NCBI GenBank assembly: GCA_017963165.1
Contig: JAGCTZ010000066.1
Location: 8,285-72,284, forward strand
Reading direction: 5' to 3'
Length of the DNA stretch: 64,000 nt
DNA from: Treponema sp.
Lineage (GTDB): Bacteria > Spirochaetota > Spirochaetia > Treponematales > Treponemataceae
Position 1 is the stretch's first letter. Every line of letters starts with the position of its first letter. Below, in pieces: positions 1-8,252 of the stretch. The notes under the pieces were generated by a model. The model was not told where the DNA came from. It searched no databases and saw nothing but the letters and a program-made list of their open reading frames with translations. Both the position numbers and the translations under genes were made by a program.

Positions 1-1
1 T

Positions 2-220
2 ACAATGGAACAGGTAGATCGCGCAGTAAAGGCTGTAAAAGAAGGCAAGGGCGTAAATGTAAGTGATCAGCGCCGAAAAGAATTAGAGGCTCAGTTTGCA
101 GAGGACGCACCAAAGCCACCGACACCTCCAGAGACTCCAGCAGAAATGGCAGCGAAGTTCCGTGATGTTGCAATGTGGCCGGATTTAGCAATGGTATGGA
201 TGTCGTCATTGCGCTCATAA
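2..220 (+). CDS. hypothetical protein, 5'-truncated by window edge
   Basis: The frame is open to the window edge, so the true start may lie outside; an internal ATG is at 5. The visible 71 residues are charged and proline-rich (a PKPPTPPETP stretch) with no family I recognise. The last 20 residues run into the GTCATTGCGC repeat next to the tRNA-Lys fragment, so the natural C-terminus may have been replaced by recombination at that junction. It could be the end of a gene carried by a neighbouring integrated element. Low confidence that this is an intact protein end. Confidence 0.3.
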   Translation, partial: TMEQVDRAVKAVKEGKGVNVSDQRRKELEAQFAEDAPKPPTPPETPAEMAAKFRDVAMWPDLAMVWMSSLRS

Positions 221-243
221 TGACAAGTGCTTTGTCATTGCGC
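205..243. repeat. paired GTCATTGCGC repeat at tRNA junction
   Basis: GTCATTGCGC occurs at 205-214 and 234-243, with the inverted form AATGACAA between, so the stretch can fold into alternative hairpins. The second copy ends exactly in the 5' strand of the tRNA-Lys anticodon stem, which makes it the junction where the tRNA 5' half was lost. A related sequence (TAATGACG ... CAATGACG) sits in the gap near 32,240-32,275. Confidence 0.5.
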
Positions 244-286
244 CCTTTTAAGGCGTGGGTCACTGGTTCGAATCCAGTGTAGCTCA
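240..286 (+). tRNA. tRNA-Lys(TTT) 3' half, probable attachment-site remnant
   Basis: The anticodon stem GCGCC/GGCGT closes a seven-base loop CTTTTAA (anticodon TTT). A five-base variable loop follows, then a perfect T arm (ACTGG-TTCGAAT-CCAGT) and a 3' acceptor strand GTAGCTC plus discriminator A. The matching 5' acceptor GAGCTAC and a D arm are absent upstream, so only the 3' half is present. 3' tRNA halves beside a tyrosine integrase are typical att sites of integrative elements. I found no second copy of the T-arm/acceptor sequence elsewhere in the window, so the other element end is not visible. Confidence 0.75.
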
Positions 287-292
287 CATTGA

Positions 293-322
293 AGACTTCT
301 GGACTCCAGAGGTCTTTTTTTT
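293..322 (+). terminator. intrinsic terminator after tRNA-Lys fragment
   Basis: AGACTTCTGG pairs with CCAGAGGTCT over 10 bp (one G-T pair) around a three-base loop and is followed by eight T. This is a textbook rho-independent terminator and probably the original terminator of the tRNA-Lys gene. Confidence 0.85.
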
Positions 323-434
323 ATTTAAATCGTTATTTTATAAGGATTTAGATGCATTAAAGGCGAAAAATTCTTTAGTTATCCCTCCTTAGGTGGAACG
401 GAAGCTAAAACTTTTAGGGTGAATATGTGCCGTG

Positions 435-469
435 ATGGCACCAAACATGGTACCAACGATGGTAATACC
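435..469 (+). repeat. three 12-bp-spaced ATGG(C/T)ACCAA repeats before int
   Basis: ATGGCACCAA (435), ATGGTACCAA (447) and ATGGTAATACC (459) start exactly 12 bp apart just upstream of the integrase gene. Short direct repeats flanking int often serve as arm-type sites for integrase or excisionase; that role is inference here. Confidence 0.4.
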
Positions 470-509
470 CTTATTTCAGTGCGATTGATAGTGCTCTGAA
501 GGAGGTTTT

Positions 510-1865
510 ATGCAGGCGTTCTATCTTTCTAAGAATCAGCACGGGTATTTTCGTGTTCGTTTTCCAGATCCTGTTACGGGTGTGCTTGGCAAAGCCAAAA
601 GTACTCATACCAAGAATCGTCAAAAGGCAACTCTTATTGCAGATGAATGGCTTCGTAATGGAATTCCGGCTGGACGCAGTTCGGAAAGGACTTTGTCTTG
701 TAAAGAATCTACCTTGAATCTGGAAGCTGTTGTTGCTCGATTGTCTCCTTCTGAGGCACTGGAACTTTCCAAACTGATTTTTTCACGCTTTTCGAATATC
801 CCTCAAACTCTTTGTCTGTCTGATGATAAGGCTGTTGCTGTTGAATCCCCAGCTGTTGAAAATGTGATGACAGAGCCAGGAGAAGAAATAAAGCTTATCG
901 ATTACCTTTTCAAATTCTGGGATTATGATAATTCTGAATATGTAAAACGTAGGAAGCTCCGAGGCTTTGAAATTAATCAGAGAAACTGTAGGGAAAAATA
1001 TGGTATTGTACGACGCTATTGGTCAGCATATTTTGATGAAGAGCGGACAATCCAAAGTTTGACTACCCGAGAATTAGATGAGTTTTTGCTTTCGTTACGC
1101 CGTGATCGGAGACTTGCTGCAGATACTGTTAATAAGGCAATGACAACGGGAAGCATGGCTTTTGATTTTCCGGTAAAAGAAGGTCTCTTAAAATCTAATC
1201 CTTTTATCGGGGTAGAAAGATTTCGTGTTCAGGCTCGTAAGCGTGGTATTCCAACCGAAACGGAAATGAAGCAGCTTATGGCTTTAGATTGGGATTGGGC
1301 TGACTCTGTTTATAAGCTTGCTTTTAAGGTTGCGGCTTTATTTGGTCTTCGTGCCGGAGAAATCAGCGGGCTGCAGGTTTGTGATGTAGATGTGGTTGGA
1401 GATTTGCTTTACATCCGTCACAGCTGGAATGATGTTGATAAATTAAAATCTACAAAAAATGGTGATGACAGAACTATTCCGATTGAACATAGTATCGCTG
1501 TTGAACTGTTAAATAATGCCCATAGAAATCCATTGTATTCCGATACAAGCTTTGTGTTCTGGTCTTCTAAGGTTCCTGAACAGCCAATCTGGCCAAGCAG
1601 CTTTAACGAAGATTTTTATCTTGCCATGCAGAAAATTGGAATCAGCGAAGAACAGCGTAAAGAGCGCAATATTGTATTTCACAGCCTCCGCCATTATTGT
1701 GCAACTCAGATTGCTCAAAGGACTTCGCTCGAAATAGCCATGAAAATTCTCGGCCACAGAACTGAAGAAATGACAAGACTTTATTCCGCACATGAAACTC
1801 AGATGAAATTGAATAACGTTAAAGAAGTTCTTGCTCAGGGCTGGAAGATTCTGGAAATCGCTTAA
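510..1865 (+). CDS. int: tyrosine recombinase / integrase
   Basis: A 451-residue tyrosine recombinase that would catalyse site-specific insertion and excision of the element beside it. Catalytic residues are visible: Arg near 280 in LRAGEI, a Lys region in STKNGDDRT, the HSLRH box near 391-395, the Gly-His pair near 415 and the Tyr nucleophile near 425 in LYSAH. The N-terminal ~110 residues (QHGYFRVRFPDP) resemble an arm-binding domain and the middle a SAM-like core-binding domain. It starts after an AAGGAGG ribosome-binding site at 499-505. Its position 220 bp from a tRNA-Lys 3' half fits a tRNA-targeting integrase. Length is normal for ICE or prophage integrases. Confidence 0.95.
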   Translation: MQAFYLSKNQHGYFRVRFPDPVTGVLGKAKSTHTKNRQKATLIADEWLRNGIPAGRSSERTLSCKESTLNLEAVVARLSPSEALELSKLIFSRFSNIPQTLCLSDDKAVAVESPAVENVMTEPGEEIKLIDYLFKFWDYDNSEYVKRRKLRGFEINQRNCREKYGIVRRYWSAYFDEERTIQSLTTRELDEFLLSLRRDRRLAADTVNKAMTTGSMAFDFPVKEGLLKSNPFIGVERFRVQARKRGIPTETEMKQLMALDWDWADSVYKLAFKVAALFGLRAGEISGLQVCDVDVVGDLLYIRHSWNDVDKLKSTKNGDDRTIPIEHSIAVELLNNAHRNPLYSDTSFVFWSSKVPEQPIWPSSFNEDFYLAMQKIGISEEQRKERNIVFHSLRHYCATQIAQRTSLEIAMKILGHRTEEMTRLYSAHETQMKLNNVKEVLAQGWKILEIA

Positions 1866-1868
1866 ATG

Positions 1869-1927
1869 TTTCCCAATCGGTAACAATTATTTCCCAAAAC
1901 GAAACAATAATTTCCCCATAGGAAATC
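1869..1927 (+). repeat. 21-bp direct repeats between int and excisionase
   Basis: TTTCCC recurs at 1869, 1890 and 1911, exactly 21 bp apart (two helical turns). The first two units share TTTCCCA and AACAAT(T/A)A; the third is more divergent. Placement between integrase and a MerR-like excisionase suggests arm-type or directionality-factor sites, by analogy with other integrative elements. Confidence 0.45.
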
Positions 1928-2038
1928 AGCTTTGAAGTTATAATTCAATCAAAAGAATTCAAAGATGTACCAAAGGTAAAGAATTATTTACCTTTGGGTA
2001 TATGTATGTGGATTTATAATACTGCACAAGGAGGCTTT

Positions 2039-2233
2039 ATGGCAGAAGAAAAAATGGAACTGGATGTACTGAACATGGATGAAGCTGCGGCTTATCTTAA
2101 ATTCAGTAAACCGTATTTGTACAAGCTGGCAAAAGAGAAAAAGATTCCGCACATTAATTATGGTAGACGTATTCTTTTTCGCAAAATTGATTTATTCAAC
2201 TGGCTTGGTTCAATGGTATGTGAAGTGAAGTAA
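2039..2233 (+). CDS. excisionase-like helix-turn-helix protein
   Basis: A 64-residue protein with the excisionase/MerR-like wing fold: LNMDEAAAYLKFSKPYLYKLAKEKKIPHI followed in the wing by GRRILFRKIDLFNWL, typical of HTH_17 proteins. I chose the ATG at 2039 because AAGGAGG lies 6 bp upstream; an in-frame ATG at 1994 has no such site. It lies directly after the integrase and likely controls the direction of recombination or local transcription. A purely regulatory role is the alternative. Confidence 0.8.
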   Translation: MAEEKMELDVLNMDEAAAYLKFSKPYLYKLAKEKKIPHINYGRRILFRKIDLFNWLGSMVCEVK

Positions 2234-2249
2234 TTCTGGAGGACAAAAA

Positions 2250-2441
2250 TTGGGAGTTACGATTCAAAAAGTTTTAGATGAGGCTGATGAATACATAAAA
2301 AATATTGCTGCAATAAAAAAGTTTGGAGACATCACAGTGACAATCAGTTTAAAAGACAGAGTTCCCGTAAAGCTTACAAAAATATTTTGCGAGCACTATG
2401 TCCAGCGAAAAACAGAAAAAGTCGGAGAAACAAAAAAATAA
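2250..2441 (+). CDS. small hypothetical protein (TTG start)
   Basis: A 63-residue protein starting at TTG, 9 bp behind TGGAGGA, in line with the excisionase-like gene. It is charged, begins with a helix-forming stretch and has a short beta-like segment (DITVTISLKDRVPVKLTKIF). I do not recognise a family. The good ribosome-binding site and tight spacing to both neighbours support translation. Confidence 0.5.
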   Translation: MGVTIQKVLDEADEYIKNIAAIKKFGDITVTISLKDRVPVKLTKIFCEHYVQRKTEKVGETKK

Positions 2442-2450
2442 AAGGAGGGG

Positions 2451-2636
2451 ATGAAGAAAAAAACTAAGCGGGCTGCCGTGATAAATACCTACATCGCGGT
2501 AGTCTTTGAAAACAGAAATCTTGACGGCGCAGAAGGTAAAATCCAGAAGCGCCTTTTGTGCTGTTCAAGAAATCTGTTTATTGACTTTAACCAGGTGGAG
2601 GAAGAATGGAAAAAGAAAAATGCGAATCAGAATTAA
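2451..2636 (+). CDS. small basic hypothetical protein
   Basis: A 61-residue lysine/arginine-rich protein (starts MKKKTKRAAV) behind AAAGGAGGGG. Its 3' end overlaps the primase start by 31 bp in another frame, suggesting translational coupling. No family recognised. Small basic proteins next to replication genes are common in mobile elements, but nothing in the sequence fixes a role. Confidence 0.5.
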   Translation: MKKKTKRAAVINTYIAVVFENRNLDGAEGKIQKRLLCCSRNLFIDFNQVEEEWKKKNANQN

Positions 2637-4045
2637 CTAAAAGTGAAATGTTGGCAATTGAAAATTTATGCCGAGATCTTCGAACAAATAAATTTGTTTC
2701 CGGTGAAATGCAATTTACGGATATCACAAATTGTGATTATTTTGTCAAAGCGTATATTGACAGAATAAGGTATTGTATCAGCTGGAAGAAATTCTTACTT
2801 TGGAATGGAACTTGTTGGGAAGTAGACAAAGCTGGTTATGTTGAAGATTTGGTTATTAATTTTATTCATAAAATGTATAGAGGCTTAAGGGTGATCAATG
2901 ATTTGCGTTTACAAGTAGCTTTTGAAAGGCATCTTATAAAAAGCGAAAGTTACCGTCGTTTGCAGTCATTAATAAATCTTCTAAAGATTACAAGAGATAT
3001 TAAGGTTGTTGATGAAGATCTTGATAATAATACATATCTTTTCAATGTTGAAGGTAAGACGCTTAATCTTAAGACTCGAAGAATAAATAAACCGGATCAG
3101 AAACAGCTTATTACTAAAAAAAGTTTGTTTGTTTATGACAAGAATGCAAAATGTCCAACCTGGGATAAATTCTTGATGCAGATTTTTAACAATGATTTAG
3201 ATTTGATTCGTTTCGTACAGAAAGCAATGGGTTATTCTCTTTCTGGTGATGTGAGTGAACAGTGTATGTTTATTCTTTGGGGAACAGGTGCAAATGGCAA
3301 ATCTACATTCCTTAATGTTATGCAAAATTTATTTGGAGATTATGCAAGCACAGCTAGAACAGAAACCTTTATGAAAAAAACTTCAGAGCAATCAAATGAC
3401 CTTGCCCGATTAAAGAATGCAAGACTTGTTACTACAAGCGAGGTTGAGCAGAATAAACCATTGAGTGAAAGCCTTATAAAACAAATTACAGGCGGTGATC
3501 AGATTACTGCAAGATTCTTGTATGGAGAATATTTTAGCTTTTGGCCAACATTCAAAATTTTTATGGCTACAAATCATAAACCGAAAATTACTGGTGGAGA
3601 TAACGGAATTTGGCGAAGGATAAAGATGATTCCATTTACAGTTACAATTCCCCCAGAAAAACGTGATAAAAACCTTATGGAAAAATTAATGGCAGAAAAT
3701 TCCGGCATTTTGAATTGGCTGTTGGAAGGTTTCCGTTTATGGGAAAAAGAGGGATTGCTTGAGCCTGCAGTAGTCCGTGAAGCAAATGAAGAATATCGTT
3801 TTTATATGGATAGTGTAGGAAGCTTTGTTGTTGAATGCCTTGAAGTTGATGCAAGTCAGAAAACACGACTTTTAAACTCGCATCTTTACAATACTTATAC
3901 AAAATGGTGCGAAAAAAACGGTGAAATGGTGATGAGTCACAGGCGACTTTCTTCACAGATGTTAGAAAAGGGTTTCCGCCAGCTTGCAAGCAACGGCAAT
4001 CGCTGGTGGCTTGGCCTTAGTATTCGAAAAGAATGGGAGATGTGA
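2606..4045 (+). CDS. D5/P4-family primase-helicase
   Basis: A 479-residue superfamily-3 helicase of the phage/plasmid primase P4 C-terminal type. It shows a D5_N-like N-terminal part, Walker A (GTGANGKST near 226-234), Walker B-like and sensor segments (LVTTSEVEQNKPLSE; KIFMATNHKP near 320) and the arginine-finger-like GIWRRIKMIPF. Such proteins unwind and sometimes prime replication of integrative elements. A gap with a TATAAT box separates it from the defence genes downstream. No N-terminal primase (Toprim or AEP) domain is visible, so it is probably helicase only. Start at 2606 follows GGTGGAGGAAG. Confidence 0.9.
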   Translation: MEKEKCESELTKSEMLAIENLCRDLRTNKFVSGEMQFTDITNCDYFVKAYIDRIRYCISWKKFLLWNGTCWEVDKAGYVEDLVINFIHKMYRGLRVINDLRLQVAFERHLIKSESYRRLQSLINLLKITRDIKVVDEDLDNNTYLFNVEGKTLNLKTRRINKPDQKQLITKKSLFVYDKNAKCPTWDKFLMQIFNNDLDLIRFVQKAMGYSLSGDVSEQCMFILWGTGANGKSTFLNVMQNLFGDYASTARTETFMKKTSEQSNDLARLKNARLVTTSEVEQNKPLSESLIKQITGGDQITARFLYGEYFSFWPTFKIFMATNHKPKITGGDNGIWRRIKMIPFTVTIPPEKRDKNLMEKLMAENSGILNWLLEGFRLWEKEGLLEPAVVREANEEYRFYMDSVGSFVVECLEVDASQKTRLLNSHLYNTYTKWCEKNGEMVMSHRRLSSQMLEKGFRQLASNGNRWWLGLSIRKEWEM

Positions 4046-4155
4046 TGTTGCAGAAAACTTGAAATATTCAAAACGCTAGAAATTAGGACATCGGAGAGAG
4101 TTGGAAGCTTTTTTTACTTGCGAATTTAAAACTATCTATTTCGTTTTCTTTTTGA

Positions 4156-4161
4156 TATAAT
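4156..4161 (+). promoter_or_regulatory. -10 box of defence operon
   Basis: TATAAT sits 22 bp before the first gene of the restriction operon, in an AT-rich stretch. No convincing -35 hexamer is seen at 17 bp, so it may depend on an extended -10 (TTTGATATAAT) or an activator. Confidence 0.4.
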
Positions 4162-4182
4162 ACAATTTAAGGAAGAAAGAAG

Positions 4183-4584
4183 ATGGGCTTATATGAAGGT
4201 ATAAAAGATGTCGCAGCACTTGTTCAAAAAGCTGATAATATAGAACTTTATAAACAATTGCTGGATTTAAGTGCTCAGGCATTAGATATGCAAAGTAAAA
4301 TCTCAGAATTGACTGCGGAAAATAAAACACTAAAAGAACAACAAGATTTTTCAAATAAAATTGAACGACATAAAGAACCTTATTTGACATTAAAAGGTGA
4401 TGAACAACAGATTTTTTATTGTTCACATTGTTGGGATGTAAAAAAAATACTTATTCAATGTGATTGTAATAATCATATTGGACAAATGTATTGTCCTGAA
4501 TGTAAAGAACATTTTGTTTTTGATAGTTCAAAATTTTATAGCAGAAAAACTGGAATAACAAGTTCCAAAGTATATGGAATATAG
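4183..4584 (+). CDS. coiled-coil / zinc-ribbon hypothetical protein
   Basis: 133 residues: an amphipathic helical N-terminal half likely to form a coiled coil (about 10-65), then a cysteine-rich half with CSHC, CDC and CPEC pairs typical of zinc ribbons (about 84-112). It is the first gene of the operon that continues into the nuclease-methylase and HsdS. Function is unknown; zinc-ribbon coiled-coil proteins are seen beside restriction and defence genes and may act in assembly or sensing (inference). Confidence 0.7.
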   Translation: MGLYEGIKDVAALVQKADNIELYKQLLDLSAQALDMQSKISELTAENKTLKEQQDFSNKIERHKEPYLTLKGDEQQIFYCSHCWDVKKILIQCDCNNHIGQMYCPECKEHFVFDSSKFYSRKTGITSSKVYGI

Positions 4585-4593
4585 GAAATAAAT

Positions 4594-6906
4594 ATGGAAA
4601 AATTAACAGTTCAAGAAGAAAAGGGAAAAATATATTCTCATATTAGAAAAGAATGGCTTGTAAAGACTCCTGAAGAAGAAGTTAGGCAAAAACTTGTAGT
4701 AGAACTTGTAAACAAATATGGATATCCTATTGAAAATATGGTTGAAGAATATCGCACTGATTATGAGGGAAGAGGTGTGCGTTCAACCCGTGCAGATATA
4801 GTTATTTTTAAGTCAAAAGATGAAAAAGAACAAAATTACAATGCTTTTATTGTTATTGAATGCAAGGCTGAGACTGTAAAGATTCGACTTGAAGATTTTT
4901 ATCAGGGAACAGAGTATGCTGCGAAACTAAGAGCTCAGTTCTTGATTTTACATAACTCAAAGGAAACAAATTGTTATGCAGTTAATCTAGAAAAGGTTCC
5001 GAATAAAAATGATGCTTTTGTTCAAATTATTGCTATTCCTTACTATTCCGATATAAATGATGAAAAGAAAATAGAAGAAGCAAAAAAACAAACAAAAAAA
5101 TTTTCTTATGAAGAATTTACCACAACACTTCGCAAATGTCATAATATTATACGTAATAATGATAAACTTTCACCAGAAGCTGCATTTGATGAAATAAGTA
5201 AAATCCTTTTCATGAAAATTAATTTTGAGCGGGGGGCAAAAGGTTCACAGGTTTTCACGCTTGAAGAATATCAAAAGCAGAAACAAATTGAAAACGAATA
5301 TAATAAGAACCATCACATAGAAACACCTAAACCTTTTATGCAGGTAAAATTCGATGACACAAAACGAGCTTATCAAGATGATAAATTATTTGATGAAAAT
5401 GAAACTATAAAAATTCGAGAAAATAGTTTTGAGCAAATTATTAAGATTTTACAAGTTTACAACCTTTCTGATACTCAAGATGATGTAAAAGGAATCGCTT
5501 TTGAACAGTTTTTGGGAACAACTTTCCGAGGTGAATTAGGACAATTTTTTACACCACGAACTATTGTTGAATTTATGGTCAATATTCTTGATCCGCAGGA
5601 AGGAGAAGTTATTTGCGATCCTACTTGTGGTTCTGGTGGATTTTTAATTAAGGCGTTTGAATATGTCCGAGAAAAGATTGAGCGTGATATAAAAGATATA
5701 AAGTCTGGATTACGAAAACAACTTGAAGGTAAAGATTACGATTCTAAATCTGAAAAAGAACAGTTAGAAATCAATAAGCACATTGATGAGATGCAACAAA
5801 TTATCAACAAAGAATTAGATACTCAGCAAGCCGGCGATAAAGATAAGAAGATCCCAGAAAGCCGAATGTATTCTCTTTCTCATAATTGTATTTATGGAAC
5901 TGATGCAAATCCACGTATGGCTCGTACATCTAAAATGAATATGATTATGCATGGTGATGGACACGGTGGAGTTCATCATCATGATGGTCTTTTGAATGTT
6001 AACGGCATTTTTGAGGAACGCTTTGATGTGATTCTTACAAATCCGCCGTTTGGTTCTCGTGTTGATAAATCTCTTAAGATTTCTGAAGCTGACCGTTTTA
6101 CAGATGAAAAACTCATTGCAAAATATACTAAACGTTACGGAGAAGAATATACAAAAGCCTTAAAACAAGTAAATGACAATATAGGAAACTCAATTCTTGA
6201 TTTATATGATACTGGAAAAATGAGTGGACTTACCGAAGTTCTCTTTATGGAAAGATGTCTTCGTTTGCTTAAAAAAGGCGGCCGTATGGGTATGGTATTA
6301 CCGGAAGGCGTACTGAATACCTCAAATCTAGCAAAAATTCGGGAATATTTTGAAGGGCGTGCAAAAATAATTTTAATTTGTTCTATTCCGCAAGATGTCT
6401 TTATTGCAGCTGGAGCTACCGTAAAACCAAGTCTTGTATTCTTTAAGCGATTTACTGAAGAAGAAGAACAGAAATATGCTGATTGTGTAGCGCAGGCACA
6501 GAATGAAAAACGCACTGAAAAGCTTTCGAAAATTGATAAACTGAATGCAGAAAAAGAAAAACTTATTGATTCCAAAAAGCGCGAAGATAAAGCTCGAGTA
6601 AAAGAAATTAACAAGTTGTTAAACCTAATTGAACAGCAGATTATTGAAGAAGCTAAACCTAGAACAAAAGAATTATTTGATTATGAAATTCCAATTGCAA
6701 TGGTTAATGATGCAGGAATTACTACAACCGGAGCTGTTTCTGAAAATAATGAACTACCTAAGCTTGTAGAAGAATTTACAGCTTATAATGATAAAGCTAA
6801 ACTCTGGCAATATCATGATTATTCAGTTTTATATAAATATAATGTTGGAACAGATGGTTCTATCATCAGAACTTTTAATAAAGATGAGGAAGTTTTGTCA
6901 TGGTAG
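4594..6906 (+). CDS. nuclease-methyltransferase fusion (HsdR_N-like + HsdM-like)
   Basis: 770 residues. The N-terminal ~130 residues carry a PD-(D/E)XK nuclease signature: Asp68 in RADIV and Glu89-Cys-Lys91 in VIECKAE, as in the HsdR N-terminal family. After a linker comes an HsdM-type N6-adenine methyltransferase: EQFLGTTFRGELGQFFTP, SAM motif I DPTCGSGGF near 342-350 and catalytic NPPFG near 483. The next gene (HsdS) overlaps by 7 bp. No DEAD-box translocase HsdR is present, so cutting may be done by this protein, as in BcgI-like type IIB/IIG enzymes, rather than by a classical type I complex. The annotation 'type I M subunit' would miss the nuclease domain. Confidence 0.88.
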   Translation: MEKLTVQEEKGKIYSHIRKEWLVKTPEEEVRQKLVVELVNKYGYPIENMVEEYRTDYEGRGVRSTRADIVIFKSKDEKEQNYNAFIVIECKAETVKIRLEDFYQGTEYAAKLRAQFLILHNSKETNCYAVNLEKVPNKNDAFVQIIAIPYYSDINDEKKIEEAKKQTKKFSYEEFTTTLRKCHNIIRNNDKLSPEAAFDEISKILFMKINFERGAKGSQVFTLEEYQKQKQIENEYNKNHHIETPKPFMQVKFDDTKRAYQDDKLFDENETIKIRENSFEQIIKILQVYNLSDTQDDVKGIAFEQFLGTTFRGELGQFFTPRTIVEFMVNILDPQEGEVICDPTCGSGGFLIKAFEYVREKIERDIKDIKSGLRKQLEGKDYDSKSEKEQLEINKHIDEMQQIINKELDTQQAGDKDKKIPESRMYSLSHNCIYGTDANPRMARTSKMNMIMHGDGHGGVHHHDGLLNVNGIFEERFDVILTNPPFGSRVDKSLKISEADRFTDEKLIAKYTKRYGEEYTKALKQVNDNIGNSILDLYDTGKMSGLTEVLFMERCLRLLKKGGRMGMVLPEGVLNTSNLAKIREYFEGRAKIILICSIPQDVFIAAGATVKPSLVFFKRFTEEEEQKYADCVAQAQNEKRTEKLSKIDKLNAEKEKLIDSKKREDKARVKEINKLLNLIEQQIIEEAKPRTKELFDYEIPIAMVNDAGITTTGAVSENNELPKLVEEFTAYNDKAKLWQYHDYSVLYKYNVGTDGSIIRTFNKDEEVLSW

Positions 6907-8252
6907 AGCAATCTTCTATATTAAGAACAGTTCCATTTAAGGATTTTTCTAAATGGGATGTAAAACGATTCTTTATAAAGCAAATACAATCCTCATATCC
7001 AGTATTATTTCTGTCAGAATTATTAAATGAAGAAACAGAAAAGAAAAAACTGTCAAAATTTCCAAAGGAGGTCTTTGGAATTTTAGGTGTTTCCAATGAA
7101 GTTGGAATGTTTGATGCTTATACTGAAATGGGAAGTAACATAAAGCAACCTTATAAAATCGTTAAGAATGATTTTATTGCTTATAATCCATATCGTGTTA
7201 ATGTCGGTTCAATCGGGATAAAAAAGGCATCCCTTAAAAATGATTACATAAGTAATGCTTATGTGGTGTTTAGTACAAAAGAAAAGCTTTTGGCTGATTA
7301 TCTTTATTTGTTAATGCATACACCAAGATTTAATCAGCTGATACGAGATAATACTACTGGTTCAGTTCGGCAGACATTATCTTTTGAAAATCTTTGTAAA
7401 ATTGCAGTTCCTGTTCCAACAATTACAGAACAGAACTCGATTTTACAAAAATATCAAGAAATTATTGCACAAGCAAACAAACTTGAAAGCAAAGCAGAAG
7501 AATTAAGTCAAAATATTAGTAATGAACTTATAAACTTACTTGGAATAACAGTTGGAGCAAAGTCTGAAAAAAATCATTCGGTTTTGACTTTTGTAAAGTA
7601 TTCAAAATGTTCTCGATGGGATGTCGATTATATCTTAGGCAAACATTCAGTTGATTATATTTTTACAAGCAAATATCCTATTATAAATACTCGTAATATT
7701 ATTTTGTCATGCCAATATGGCTCATCAAGTAAAGCAGATAAAAATTCAAATAATACACCTGTTTTGCGTATGAATAATATCCAAGATGGAGAATTTAATA
7801 TCAATGATTTAAAATATCTTAATCTATCCCAAAAAGACTTGACTACATATAAATTAAACAAAGGAGATTTATTATTCAACAGAACGAATAGCAAGGAACT
7901 TGTGGGAAAAACAGCTGTCTTTGAATATGATGGTGATTATGTTTTTGCATCATATTTAATTCGTGTCGTAATTGATTCGACAAAGGCAAATGTGCATTAT
8001 ATAAACTACCTTTTTGGTTCACAAATTATACGTGATCAAATAAACTCAATAAGCAGACAAATTACAGGACAAGCAAATGTCAATGCTGAAGAACTAAAAG
8101 ATTTGATTTTCCCTCTTCCTCCACTGCCTATTCAGAATAAAATTGTCTCACATATAAATCAAATAAAGAAACAAGTAAAAGATTTAAATGAAAAGGCAAA
8201 AGATTTACGCGAACAAGCAAAAAAAGAATTTGAAGGAAGTGTTTTTGAATGA
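6900..8252 (+). CDS. hsdS: restriction-modification specificity subunit HsdS
   Basis: 450 residues in the two-half layout of S subunits: target-recognition domain 1 ending in a helical spacer (ITEQNSILQKYQEIIAQAN), then target-recognition domain 2 ending in a second spacer (LPPLPIQNKIVSHINQIKKQVKDL). It would give DNA sequence specificity to the upstream nuclease-methylase. The start overlaps the upstream gene by 7 bp and the end overlaps the next gene by 4 bp (ATGA), so the operon is translationally coupled. Each spacer helix is intact, so both half-sites are probably used. Confidence 0.92.
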   Translation: MVEQSSILRTVPFKDFSKWDVKRFFIKQIQSSYPVLFLSELLNEETEKKKLSKFPKEVFGILGVSNEVGMFDAYTEMGSNIKQPYKIVKNDFIAYNPYRVNVGSIGIKKASLKNDYISNAYVVFSTKEKLLADYLYLLMHTPRFNQLIRDNTTGSVRQTLSFENLCKIAVPVPTITEQNSILQKYQEIIAQANKLESKAEELSQNISNELINLLGITVGAKSEKNHSVLTFVKYSKCSRWDVDYILGKHSVDYIFTSKYPIINTRNIILSCQYGSSSKADKNSNNTPVLRMNNIQDGEFNINDLKYLNLSQKDLTTYKLNKGDLLFNRTNSKELVGKTAVFEYDGDYVFASYLIRVVIDSTKANVHYINYLFGSQIIRDQINSISRQITGQANVNAEELKDLIFPLPPLPIQNKIVSHINQIKKQVKDLNEKAKDLREQAKKEFEGSVFE

